NCBI GenBank assembly: GCA_036655775.1
Contig: JAVVPL010000002.1
Coordinates: forward strand, 1-64,000
Length of the DNA: 64,000 nt
From: JAVVPL01 sp036655775
GTDB taxonomy: Bacteria; Bacteroidota; Bacteroidia; Bacteroidales; P3
Direction of reading: 5' to 3'
A program made the translations under genes and the position numbers. Positions 48,006-56,553 of the stretch are shown here, piece by piece (positions within the stretch are counted from its first letter, which is position 1; each line of letters opens with the position of its first letter). A model generated the notes under the pieces. The model saw only the letters and a list, made by a program, of their open reading frames with translations. It searched no databases and was not told the DNA's origin.

Positions 48006-50486
48006 TTATTTATTTTTCAATTGTGCTTTTTTGAATCTTCTTTCCCTTTCAAAATGATCATCAAAATAAATTTTATAGGATATCATAGGAATAATAGGGA
48101 AAAAACTTATTTGATATAAAGAAATAGGCCTAAACTTATCTTGAGAAGTTGCTGGATTATAAAGTCCTCCTCCTGTATTTCCAGGTTCATTATAGTAGTA
48201 GTAATACGGATTATGCCTATTGTAAACATTGTAAATAGAAATACTCCAACAAGCTCGTCGCCCACGTTTGGTAATATAATTATATTGAGCTCCTATATCC
48301 AATCGATGATAATCGCGCATACGAGCACTGTTTTGTTCTCCATAAATCAAAGCGAGATATTCTGGATAAAAATAGGCTATCAATTTTAATCCAGAAGGAT
48401 CTGACGGATCTTGGTTTGGATCATCATTTGCAACAATTTTTATATTCGAGCCTATATTTGTTGAGGGCACTAACTGTGATCCTATCGCAGGTGTATACGG
48501 TAAACCTGTTTGATAAATCCAAGTTAAAGAAACCGACCATTTTTGTGTAATTTGCCAATTTACACCTAAGGTAAATGTATGAGGTCGATCATAATCGTAT
48601 ACATAGGAATGACCTTGATTTATATCAGCAAATTGACGAAAAGAACGCGCATACGTATACGAAGTAAAACCCGTCCACTTCCCTATATTTTTTCGCAATA
48701 AAAACTCTATGCCGTATGCCGTTCCTATCCCATTAATTGCTATTTTTTGTTTCCAAAAAGCATCTCCAGAAATAGTCGTATAGCCATTTTTCATGGTAGA
48801 AAGTCCACTAAAATCTTTATAATATAATTCTAATCCAACTTCAAACATTTGCTTATGAAAAAAACCTTTCCATCCTAAATTATATTGATTTGAATACGAA
48901 GTTGGAATATCCTTATCGGAAAATATCCATATTTCACTATTATTAATACTGCCAGGCACAAAAAGGAGTTGGGTATTTTGACTAATTCGCATATATCCCA
49001 AATTTAATATCTGATCTTTTGTTATTTTGAAATCTATACTAGCTCTCGGTTCTGGAGAAAATTTAAAATATTTTTTTATCAAATACGTATTTAAGCGAAG
49101 TCCTACATGCAAATCGATATATCTTCCTATACAAAAATCATTGTCCCAATATAGAGCTAGATCTAATGAGTTTTGAGGATCTACATAATGTGTTTTTTTT
49201 GAATTTTTATATTCGATTCGCTCATTAGGTTTATTTAAAAACCAAGATGCTTGCAGTCCAAATTCTAAATTCCACCAAGATGAAAAACTATATTTTGCAC
49301 TCGAACGTAAAGATAAATCTTGTATACTTGAAAGATAAATATTTTTTTTATCTTTTTCTATATCTGAATTTAAAGATTTGACCGTATTTAAATCTTTTAA
49401 ACGATAACGTGTATAAGATAGACTATTTTCAATGTGCCATTGTTTGGAAAGCGTTCGTCGCCAATGTGCCGAAGTTAATACATTGCCCCATATATGTCCT
49501 ATTTGATTTTTGCTACTTCCCTCTGGATTGACAGTCTGAGTCCAATGATTCAAATAATCATCTCCTTCGTATATATTCAAATGAAAGCTATTTTTTGCAT
49601 CTGGGAACCATGAAAATTTAGCATTCACATCATGAAAACCATAAAACATAATAAAATTATTTTCTGGTACTATAGCTCCTAACATGGCCATAAAAGGATC
49701 AATCATTGATTTTCTTCCCGTTAATATAAAACTGGATTTTTGACTCATGGGACCTTCTACACTAAAAGAAAAATCGCTAATACCAATACTCAAATTGCCT
49801 TTGATACCCGACCTATCGCCTTGCTTTTGCGTAATATTCATTACCGATGAAAGTTTTCCTCCAAAACGTGAGGGAAAATTGCTTTTATATACTTCGAGCC
49901 CATTGATCATATCAGGATTGAACACAGAAAAAAAACCACCTAAATGATTGACATAAATCAGCGGAATATTATCTAATAAATATTGGTTTTCGCCTGGACT
50001 CCCCCCACGAACCATAATAATACTTGACCCTTCTCCCTGCGTTTGAAAACCAGGCATAAACTGCAAGGCTTTCATAATATCTGGTTTTCCTGTAATGGAT
50101 GGAATCATATTTAATTGTTGAGAAGAAAGAGAAATTACATTAAATTTAGGCCGAGCCGAAGCAAATACCTCTGCTTCAGGCAATTCTATTCCTTTGCTTT
50201 GAAGTTGAATATATAAAAGGGTATCAGAAGTAAGATTAAGATGTATATCTTGACTTGCATAACCAAGATAAGTAACTCGTAAATGTACAGAAGGCGATTT
50301 ACTTACCCACGAAAAATAACCATTTGCATCAGTTACGGTACCACCTTGCGTTTTCATATCGTAAAGAGTAGCTCCGATAAGACTTTCTTTACTTTGTCCA
50401 CTATGCACAAAACCCGACACTCGTTGTGAAAACAAAATGGAAGTGGAACATACTAAAAAAAACAATACTAATAATAAATGTTTCAT
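48006..50486 (-). CDS. TonB-dependent receptor with carboxypeptidase-regulatory-like N-terminal domain
   Basis: The 826-residue product has a signal peptide (MKHLLLVLFFLVCSTSILFS). A CarboxypepD_reg-like domain follows (about 22-105, GATLYDMKTQGGTVTDANGYFSW). Next comes the plug (about 115-230, FMPGFQTQGEGSSIIMVRGGSPGENQYLLDNIPLIYVNHLGGFFSVFNPDMINGLEVYKSNFPSRFGGK split over the conserved blocks), then a 22-strand barrel. It takes up a substrate across the outer membrane with TonB energy. There is no SusD partner; the gene 12 bp upstream encodes a DUF4249 lipoprotein, a frequent partner of this receptor subtype in Bacteroidota. The substrate is unknown. Confidence 0.9.
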   Translation of the reverse strand: MKHLLLVLFFLVCSTSILFSQRVSGFVHSGQSKESLIGATLYDMKTQGGTVTDANGYFSWVSKSPSVHLRVTYLGYASQDIHLNLTSDTLLYIQLQSKGIELPEAEVFASARPKFNVISLSSQQLNMIPSITGKPDIMKALQFMPGFQTQGEGSSIIMVRGGSPGENQYLLDNIPLIYVNHLGGFFSVFNPDMINGLEVYKSNFPSRFGGKLSSVMNITQKQGDRSGIKGNLSIGISDFSFSVEGPMSQKSSFILTGRKSMIDPFMAMLGAIVPENNFIMFYGFHDVNAKFSWFPDAKNSFHLNIYEGDDYLNHWTQTVNPEGSSKNQIGHIWGNVLTSAHWRRTLSKQWHIENSLSYTRYRLKDLNTVKSLNSDIEKDKKNIYLSSIQDLSLRSSAKYSFSSWWNLEFGLQASWFLNKPNERIEYKNSKKTHYVDPQNSLDLALYWDNDFCIGRYIDLHVGLRLNTYLIKKYFKFSPEPRASIDFKITKDQILNLGYMRISQNTQLLFVPGSINNSEIWIFSDKDIPTSYSNQYNLGWKGFFHKQMFEVGLELYYKDFSGLSTMKNGYTTISGDAFWKQKIAINGIGTAYGIEFLLRKNIGKWTGFTSYTYARSFRQFADINQGHSYVYDYDRPHTFTLGVNWQITQKWSVSLTWIYQTGLPYTPAIGSQLVPSTNIGSNIKIVANDDPNQDPSDPSGLKLIAYFYPEYLALIYGEQNSARMRDYHRLDIGAQYNYITKRGRRACWSISIYNVYNRHNPYYYYYNEPGNTGGGLYNPATSQDKFRPISLYQISFFPIIPMISYKIYFDDHFERERRFKKAQLKNK

Positions 50487-50498
50487 GCGTAAATAATT

Positions 50499-51446
50499 TT
50501 AGTATTGAATATAAATAGGGCCCGCTTGAGAAAGCGAAAATGCAGCAACAATACCGTATCCATTTTTTACATTAGAATATATTTGAGACGGATTTCCATG
50601 CGATCCTATACCCGAAGAAAAACGTCCTTGTTCATAAAGATATATACTTTTACGATATAAATAATATTCGTAACTCAGTGAGCGTAAATTAACAAAGAGC
50701 CTTAAATTTCCAACAATTTCACCCGTAGATGAATTATACCCCATATCAGGATAAAAATTTAAATGCATTGTATAAATTGAATCCTGAATATGTTCGCTAC
50801 TAAAAACAGCTAAAGGCAAACCTTCTTGTAATAAAACAGGATCCGTAATCACAGCCAATTGTTTTAAATCACCCAAAAATTCAATTTGATATCTATCTTT
50901 TGGTAATATTGGAGCCTCATTACGTGTGAATCGGTACAAAAGGATTTCATAATATTTTTTCGCCCCACGAACCACAGGAAAACTAATATCTATGGAACTA
51001 TACAAACGCCCATCTGTATCATAGCCTGCATAAGCCTTTGTGCTTACATTAAGAATGGGGGTAGCCACAGGCATTTCTGTACTAGCGGACAAATTTCGTT
51101 CTTCCCCATTTTGAGTCCGAATATGGGCTTTGCAGGTATATTGGTGTCCTGGAATTGGTTTATAGGGAGAAATATACGTACGATTGGTATCGTAATCAAA
51201 TTTATATTGAGTTTTAAAAACACCATCTTCAAATAATTCAACTTGTAAGCCTGAATAGACAAGAGGCTTTTCGTCAAGATGTCGAGTCCCAAATACCGTT
51301 GCAGAATTAGCTCTTCCATCATTTACCAAAATACAATTTAAGCCCAAAGAACGCGGAGCCATTTCCATTTCATTTTTTATTTCATCTCTACAAGAATAAA
51401 ACAGCAAAGAAAAAATACAGCAAAATATAATAGAACGAAATTGCAT
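50499..51446 (-). CDS. DUF4249 family lipoprotein
   Basis: The product has 315 residues from the ATG at 51446. It opens MQFRSIIFCCIFSLLFYSC, a lipoprotein signal, and continues with an extracellular beta-domain (LEVELFEDG-like strand QVELFEDGVFKTQY, PGHQYTCKAHIRTQNGEE, STEMPVATPIL) typical of DUF4249. In-frame ATGs at 51482 and 51566 would lengthen the N-terminus; the one at 51482 has GGAGG ahead of it and keeps the lipobox, so it remains possible. DUF4249 proteins pair with the TonB-dependent receptor encoded just downstream and may be its surface lipoprotein, by analogy with SusD; this is not shown here. Its promoter is at 51716-51747. Confidence 0.8.
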   Translation of the reverse strand: MQFRSIIFCCIFSLLFYSCRDEIKNEMEMAPRSLGLNCILVNDGRANSATVFGTRHLDEKPLVYSGLQVELFEDGVFKTQYKFDYDTNRTYISPYKPIPGHQYTCKAHIRTQNGEERNLSASTEMPVATPILNVSTKAYAGYDTDGRLYSSIDISFPVVRGAKKYYEILLYRFTRNEAPILPKDRYQIEFLGDLKQLAVITDPVLLQEGLPLAVFSSEHIQDSIYTMHLNFYPDMGYNSSTGEIVGNLRLFVNLRSLSYEYYLYRKSIYLYEQGRFSSGIGSHGNPSQIYSNVKNGYGIVAAFSLSQAGPIYIQY

Positions 51447-51715
51447 AAGAACTATGAATGACAGTTTAATTAATGCCCCCATATAACACCTCCAATGGTT
51501 TTGCACTCTTATCAAGATGAAGGATAAAATCGTTGGCTGGATTATAAGACGTTCGAGTGTATTCATGATTCAAATATGACAAATTATTTATTTCATGCCA
51601 AATAATAAACTATAATCAATCTACAATTTACACCTAAACTATAATTGACCAATTTCTATATAAAATACAATGTTTTTTATACCATTTTTATTTCAACAAA
51701 CTCAAGAATATTATC

Positions 51716-51747
51716 CAAAGGTATAAGAATTTTTTATTAAAAACAAA
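51716..51747 (-). promoter_or_regulatory. Promoter of the DUF4249/TonB-receptor operon
   Basis: On the - strand TTTG (51747-51744), 20 bp, TACCTTTG (51723-51716). The -33 box directly abuts the 8-bp repeat. The leader to the ATG at 51446 would be about 265 nt. Confidence 0.6.
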
Positions 51748-51803
51748 GTTTTATTGTTTTATTGTTTTATTGTTTTATTGTTTTATTGTTTTATTGTTTT
51801 ATT
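51748..51803. repeat. Seven tandem copies of an 8-bp unit (GTTTTATT)
   Basis: Seven perfect copies in 56 bp, followed by a partial TTTTTA run. It lies immediately upstream, in the - strand sense, of the -33 element of the DUF4249/TonB operon. Confidence 0.97.
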
Positions 51804-52021
51804 TTTACATATTTCTCCTATATTTCGGATTAATATTTCTTAACTATTTATCATAAATACAGATAGTTTAATCAAATACACAACTTTTTATTTTTACATT
51901 TTCTTGCATTTGATAATTCTCATTATTTTCAATCCCGTCCATCACTTCTTGAAAGTTTTTTTTAAGTTTAAATTGAAAGTTTTACAAATTTCATTTATCC
52001 TTATTTTTATTCAACAATTAC

Positions 52022-52074
52022 GTTGAGCAGAAGCAGAGCCAAAACGTAGTTTTGAACTCATGTTCGTTTCATAG
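52022..52074. repeat. Hairpin with a fragment shared with the 93-bp repeat array
   Basis: CAAAAC-GTA-GTTTTG (about 52039-52053) forms a small hairpin. The adjoining 52054-52073 matches 19 of 20 bases of the segment at 58936-58955 in the ltaE leader array. It may be a relic of the same element. Confidence 0.55.
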
Positions 52075-52224
52075 CCTTTTATTTACAAGGTTTCATTATT
52101 GTTTTAAGATCTCAGTAAAAAAGAATCCTATAATTTTTTTAGATGGGTTGAATATATAATTTTCGACAATTTTATTTCCACCATCCACAAAAAAATCAAA
52201 AAAATCAAAAAAAATCACAATATA

Positions 52225-52255
52225 TTGCGAATATAAATAAATCACACTATCTTTG
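52225..52255 (+). promoter_or_regulatory. Promoter of the WG-repeat lipoprotein
   Basis: TTG (52225-52227), 20 bp, TATCTTTG (52248-52255). The leader to the ATG at 52345 is about 85 nt. Confidence 0.6.
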
Positions 52256-52344
52256 TACAAGCACACGAATGGTATAACAGTAAAGATAGGGATTTGATTT
52301 TGAATCTAACCAATTAGTAAATTTTACAAAAAAAATATTTACAA

Positions 52345-53499
52345 ATGCAAAAAATCATACATTTTATTTTAGGAATAGGCTTACTTAGCTCGATGATAGC
52401 CTGCACTTCTACTAAACAAGAAAAATCTATTGAACGTATTCCTATTCGTACTGAAAATGGATACCAATATATCAACACCAAAGGGGATATTGTTATTGAT
52501 TCACAGTTTGCGGAAGCCACTCTTTTTCATGATGGATTAGCGCTAGTCAAAACCACCAAGGCAGTACAAAATTGGGGTTATATTGATATCAATGGCAATT
52601 TTATCATAGAAGCTAAATATGAACAAGCCACCCTATTTAGCGAAGGCTTTGCTTGGGTTGTAGCCGACAATCAAGCGCCTAGTGTAATCAATAGAAAAGG
52701 AAACCTTTTATTTACATTGAAAGAAGCGCAAAGAGTTCGTAGTTTTTCACAAGGATTAGCACCTGTTCAAATTGCGGATTCTCTAAATTTAGTTTGGGGA
52801 TATGTGAATACCAAAGGCAAATTAAGCATTCCTCCTCAATTTGATGCGGCTTATCCATTTCATGATGGTATTGCATTAATACGCATGGGGGATAAATTCG
52901 GATTTATCAATCTCAAAGGTGAAATTATTGTAAAACCTCAATATGCCGACTCTCAATTGACCACTTACTGTCAACAAACTCGCCTTCGTATCATTGAACC
53001 CTATACTGAAGTACAAACCGATTATTTTGATGTAAAAGAAATTGTGGAAGTATTGCGTTCGGTGGTTGTGAAAGCTACCAAAAATCATATTTTCGATGCA
53101 ACTTTTGGGGACATCGTTCAATATTATGGATTAAATGAAGAAGTTTTTAATAAATTTAATGAGAATAATCGAATTGCCAATGTTTCTATTTCTGAAATTT
53201 TGGGGTATGATATTTATATAGAAGGACAAGCTTGGAAAAAATCAGGAAATGACACCTACCAATTTCTTCCCAATGCCAAAATAAAATCTTTTTCCATGTA
53301 TATCCAACTTAGTAAAGGAGGAGAAGGAAAAGCCGAGCAAATTTTCAAAACTTGTAAAACTGCTTTTGGTGGATATACTTTAGATCCCAATGAATCGACC
53401 GATCTTAACTATGTTTTTAAAAATAAAGAACAAAAAATTTCTGTATGGGGCGTTTATGGAGCTTCGGCTTTAGTAATAAAAATTGAACCCATACCATAA
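52345..53499 (+). CDS. WG-repeat lipoprotein
   Basis: The 384-residue product has a lipoprotein signal (MQKIIHFILGIGLLSSMIAC). A run of WG (KWG) repeats follows from about 35 to 220: YQYINTKGDIVIDSQFAEA, WGYIDINGNFIIEAKYEQA, WGYVNTKGKLSIPPQFDAA, FGFINLKGEIIVKPQYADS. The remaining 160 residues are an unrecognised alpha/beta domain. WG repeats form beta-rich interaction surfaces in envelope proteins of many Bacteroidota; their ligands are not known. It has its own promoter and is followed by a structured 139-bp element. Confidence 0.82.
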   Translation: MQKIIHFILGIGLLSSMIACTSTKQEKSIERIPIRTENGYQYINTKGDIVIDSQFAEATLFHDGLALVKTTKAVQNWGYIDINGNFIIEAKYEQATLFSEGFAWVVADNQAPSVINRKGNLLFTLKEAQRVRSFSQGLAPVQIADSLNLVWGYVNTKGKLSIPPQFDAAYPFHDGIALIRMGDKFGFINLKGEIIVKPQYADSQLTTYCQQTRLRIIEPYTEVQTDYFDVKEIVEVLRSVVVKATKNHIFDATFGDIVQYYGLNEEVFNKFNENNRIANVSISEILGYDIYIEGQAWKKSGNDTYQFLPNAKIKSFSMYIQLSKGGEGKAEQIFKTCKTAFGGYTLDPNESTDLNYVFKNKEQKISVWGVYGASALVIKIEPIP

Positions 53500-53512
53500 G
53501 CCAGATATGCCA

Positions 53513-53651
53513 TGACAAGGGCGGGGATACGATGTAAAATACATCCATTTCTGTCTATATCGCTTTATACCACGGAGCGATAGTTGACCAATAAAATAGA
53601 CCCTAATACTGATTTTATATTGATACAAACTTTATCCCCGTCCCATTGTCA
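53513..53651. repeat. 139-bp inverted-repeat element (MITE-like or structured RNA)
   Basis: The ends are inverted repeats: 53513-53529 (TGACAAGGGCGGGGATA) against 53633-53651, with one 2-base bulge and one mismatch. Inside are GATGTA/TACATC (53531-53545), TATCGCT/AGCGATA (53558-53582) and an enclosing GTCTAT/ATAGAC (53553-53601), so the whole can fold as a branched structure. No coding frame is seen and no target duplication is obvious. Confidence 0.65.
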
Positions 53652-53674
53652 AATTATATATAGCATTCTGATTT

Positions 53675-54562
53675 ATGAAATTATTTAAAGGCTATTTTTT
53701 AGCCCTCTTATCTTCTGCAACTTTTGGTTTGTTGCCTCTATTTACTTTACCCATATTACAAAGTGGAGATTTGAGCGAATCTTCTATTTTGTTTTATCGT
53801 TTTTTCTTTGGCGCCATCGCTATGGCAATATTGTGTATTATTTTAAAAAAAGATTTACGTATTAAATTAAAAGATATAGCCACACTTATGGCTTTGGGAG
53901 CTTTGTATTCTCTCACTGCTATGGGATTAATTTTTTCTTATCGTTTTATGGATAGTGGCGTATGTACTACTATTCATTTTTTGTATCCCGTGGTGGTTTG
54001 TTTGTTGATGGTTTCTTTTTTTAAAGAACGCTCGTCGATACAACTGTACATTGCAATTGCTCTATCCTTTTTGGGAGTTGCCCTATTAAGTTGGAATGGA
54101 GGCAGCACCATTAGCTGGATAGGCGTAGGTTGTGTGACCATAACGGTACTCACCTACTCCACCTATATTGTGAGTTTGAACAAACTTAAACTCAATCATA
54201 TTCATCCTTTTCCTTTAACTTTTTATGTGCTTTTATCTGGCAGTTTGATGTTTTTACTTTATGCACAATTTACCTCAGGAGGCATTGAAGCCATTAATCA
54301 ATCTTCTACATTATGGAATCTGGCAGGCGTAGTTCTTTTAGCCACTATTGTGTCGAATATTTGCTTGGTGTTTGCGGTACAAACCGTGGGCTCGACCATC
54401 ACTTCTATTTTGGGATCCATGGAACCTACGGTAGCCCTTATTGTGGGCGCACTTTATTTTCATGAAATACTCACTGTATGGACGTTTATAGGCTTTGTAC
54501 TTATTATTGTTTCCGTAGTATTGGTGGTTTGGAAAAACAAAAAGAAAGAAGAAAAATTATAA
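53675..54562 (+). CDS. EamA/DMT-family transporter
   Basis: The 295-residue product has ten hydrophobic helices in two EamA halves (about 1-140 and 150-285). It shows the typical LLSSATFGLLPLFTLPILQSGDLS opening with FYRFFFGAIAM and the second-half FAVQTVGSTITSILGSMEPTVALIVGALYF. Members export or import metabolites such as amino acids; the substrate cannot be read from the sequence. It starts 23 bp after the 139-bp inverted-repeat element, whose presence in the leader could affect its expression. Confidence 0.87.
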   Translation: MKLFKGYFLALLSSATFGLLPLFTLPILQSGDLSESSILFYRFFFGAIAMAILCIILKKDLRIKLKDIATLMALGALYSLTAMGLIFSYRFMDSGVCTTIHFLYPVVVCLLMVSFFKERSSIQLYIAIALSFLGVALLSWNGGSTISWIGVGCVTITVLTYSTYIVSLNKLKLNHIHPFPLTFYVLLSGSLMFLLYAQFTSGGIEAINQSSTLWNLAGVVLLATIVSNICLVFAVQTVGSTITSILGSMEPTVALIVGALYFHEILTVWTFIGFVLIIVSVVLVVWKNKKKEEKL

Positions 54563-54563
54563 T

Positions 54564-54594
54564 TTTGTTGGTATTCGATTTTTTGGTATTTTTG
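54564..54594 (+). promoter_or_regulatory. Promoter of lpxK and following genes
   Basis: TTTG (54564-54567), 19 bp, TATTTTTG (54587-54594). The leader to the lpxK ATG is about 65 nt. Confidence 0.65.
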
Positions 54595-54663
54595 TAAAAT
54601 TAATGGAAACCCTTTCTTTTAGTTATAAATAAGGTGTGAACGCCCCAAATCAAATCGACTATC

Positions 54664-55725
54664 ATGCTCAATAAAATTTTCCGAATTATTGTAAGTATAC
54701 CCCTCTTACCCCTTTATGCCTTGGTAACATGGATACGGAATTGTTTATTTGATAAAGGAATTTTCAAAAGCACTTCTTTTTCCATTCCCGTAATTTCAAT
54801 AGGCAATTTAAATACAGGAGGCACAGGCAAAACTCCCCATATAGAATATTTTGTTCGAATGTTACAAGATGCAGGCTACGAGGTAGGCATTGTGAGTAGA
54901 GGCTATGGTCGCAAAACTTATCGTCCCATATTGGCCAATAGCGAGCATAAAGCCCAGGATATAGGAGATGAACCTCGTCAATATATTCACAAATTTCCCA
55001 ATATAGGCGTGATGGTTGATGCCCGTAGAGTACGAGGCATTCAACTATTACTTACGTTTCGACCTCAAACACAAATTATTTTGTTGGATGATGCGTTTCA
55101 ACATCGTTATGTGAAACCTAGTTTTTCGGTTTTACTGACGAATTATAGCAAACCGTATTGCAGTGATCAGTTACTCCCCCTAGGCAATTTACGTGAATGT
55201 AGATCGGGAGCCAAACGTGCCAATTCAATTATAGTAAGCAAATGTCCTGAGTCTCTCAATACCGAAGATCAGATAAAGATGATACACAACATAAAACCAC
55301 TGCATACCCAATCGCTTTTTTTCTCAAAGATACACTATGGAAAAGTGATATGGCAAACGCTGGGTTTAAACAATTTGGAATTGAATGCGAATGAAGTAAA
55401 GGCGGATCAAACTTGTGTACTCTTTGCGGGCATTGCCCATCCTGAACCTTTATGCTCGTATCTACAAAGTCTGTACAAAAAAGTGATTCCTCGCTATTAC
55501 GAAGATCATCATGTATACACAAGTGCAGAACTTTTACAATTCGTCAAAGAAGCTAGTAAATATAAAAATTCCGTTGTAATCTGTACTGAAAAAGATTTTA
55601 TGCGTTTAGACAATTGGGATATTTTAAAAGAATATACATCGATTCCATTTGGGTATCTACCCATAGAAGTTCAAGTTACAGACCCTAAATTTTCGGATTA
55701 TCTTTTACAAAAAATAGCAATATGA
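54664..55725 (+). CDS. lpxK: Tetraacyldisaccharide 4'-kinase
   Basis: The 353-residue product has an N-terminal membrane-associated helix, then the LpxK P-loop region (ISIGNLNTGGTGKTPHIEY), VSRGYGRKTYRP, DIGDEPRQYIHKFP, ILLDDAFQHRYVKPSFSVLLT and ICTEKDFMRL near 300. It phosphorylates the lipid A disaccharide at the 4' position on the cytoplasmic side of the inner membrane. The length is typical. Its stop overlaps the start of the next gene by 4 bp (ATGA). Confidence 0.95.
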   Translation: MLNKIFRIIVSIPLLPLYALVTWIRNCLFDKGIFKSTSFSIPVISIGNLNTGGTGKTPHIEYFVRMLQDAGYEVGIVSRGYGRKTYRPILANSEHKAQDIGDEPRQYIHKFPNIGVMVDARRVRGIQLLLTFRPQTQIILLDDAFQHRYVKPSFSVLLTNYSKPYCSDQLLPLGNLRECRSGAKRANSIIVSKCPESLNTEDQIKMIHNIKPLHTQSLFFSKIHYGKVIWQTLGLNNLELNANEVKADQTCVLFAGIAHPEPLCSYLQSLYKKVIPRYYEDHHVYTSAELLQFVKEASKYKNSVVICTEKDFMRLDNWDILKEYTSIPFGYLPIEVQVTDPKFSDYLLQKIAI

Positions 55726-56543
55726 TTTACGAACGCACTACTGAAATTACAGCTTTTATCAAAGCTAAAACGAACAATTTCGCTCCAGAAATTGGTATTA
55801 TTCTAGGCACAGGCTTAGGAAATATCGTTCATGAACTTCAAATACTTTATCAAATTAATTATGCAGATATTCCTCATTTTCCAATCTCCACTGTAAAAGG
55901 ACATGAGGGAAAATTGTTGTTTGCACAGAATGAACAAGGAAAAAAAATCGTTATTATGCAGGGGCGTTTCCATGCTTACGAAGGCTACACTATGCAAGAG
56001 GTAACCCTGCCCATTTATGTAATGAAATTTTTGGGGGTCAAAACGCTCCTAGTTTCTAATGCTGCTGGGGGGATGAACCCTAACTTTCAGATAGGTGATA
56101 TTATGCTAATTACCGATCATATCAATTTGATGGCTTTCAACCCCTTGATACTTCCCAATGACGAACGTTTGGGCACTCGTTTTCCAAGTATGCACCAAGC
56201 ATATAATAAAAATTTGCTAACTAAAGCCGAAGAGGTGGCTCAACAAATGGGTATTCGCATCGTGCATGGGGTGTATGCCGCTTTGATAGGACCTTGTTAT
56301 GAAACGCCTGCAGAATATCGCTATTTACGTATTATTGGAGCCGATGCCGTGGGGATGTCGACCGTTCCAGAGGTAATTATTGCCAATTATTTAGAAATGA
56401 AAGTGCTGGGCATTTCGGTAATTTCCGATCTAGGTGGAGGGGCCGAAACGCAAGCTATTTCACACGAAGAAGTGCTCAAAGCGGTGGATAAAGCCGTGCC
56501 CTATTTAGTGAATTTGGTTAAAGGAGTTATAGAACAGATTTAA
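55722..56543 (+). CDS. Purine nucleoside phosphorylase, trimeric (class I) type
   Basis: The 273-residue product matches the PNP/MTAP trimeric family: IGIILGTGLGNIV (phosphate site), VKGHEGKLLF, MQGRFHAYEGY, LLVSNAAGGMN, GVYAALIGPCYETPAEYR and GMSTVPEVIIANYLEMKVLGISVISDL. It cleaves purine nucleosides with phosphate. At the position where human PNP has the base-selecting Asn in SLITN, this protein has Asp (VISD), as in MTA phosphorylases, so the preferred base is uncertain. It overlaps lpxK by 4 bp and precedes a methyltransferase gene. Confidence 0.9.
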   Translation: MIYERTTEITAFIKAKTNNFAPEIGIILGTGLGNIVHELQILYQINYADIPHFPISTVKGHEGKLLFAQNEQGKKIVIMQGRFHAYEGYTMQEVTLPIYVMKFLGVKTLLVSNAAGGMNPNFQIGDIMLITDHINLMAFNPLILPNDERLGTRFPSMHQAYNKNLLTKAEEVAQQMGIRIVHGVYAALIGPCYETPAEYRYLRIIGADAVGMSTVPEVIIANYLEMKVLGISVISDLGGGAETQAISHEEVLKAVDKAVPYLVNLVKGVIEQI

Positions 56544-56553
56544 ATTGATCAGA

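Larger units (their letters stand above)
51447..52344. other. Long AT-rich non-coding region
   Basis: This 0.9-kb stretch between divergent genes holds a - strand promoter (51716-51747) with an 8-bp tandem repeat next to it (51748-51803), a hairpin/repeat relic (52022-52074), and a + strand promoter (52225-52255). No convincing gene is seen in any frame. Confidence 0.7.

Noticed and set aside
53513..53651. Known riboswitch class
   Set aside because: The stems do not match the conserved cores of classes I know, and the terminal inverted repeats better fit a mobile element.
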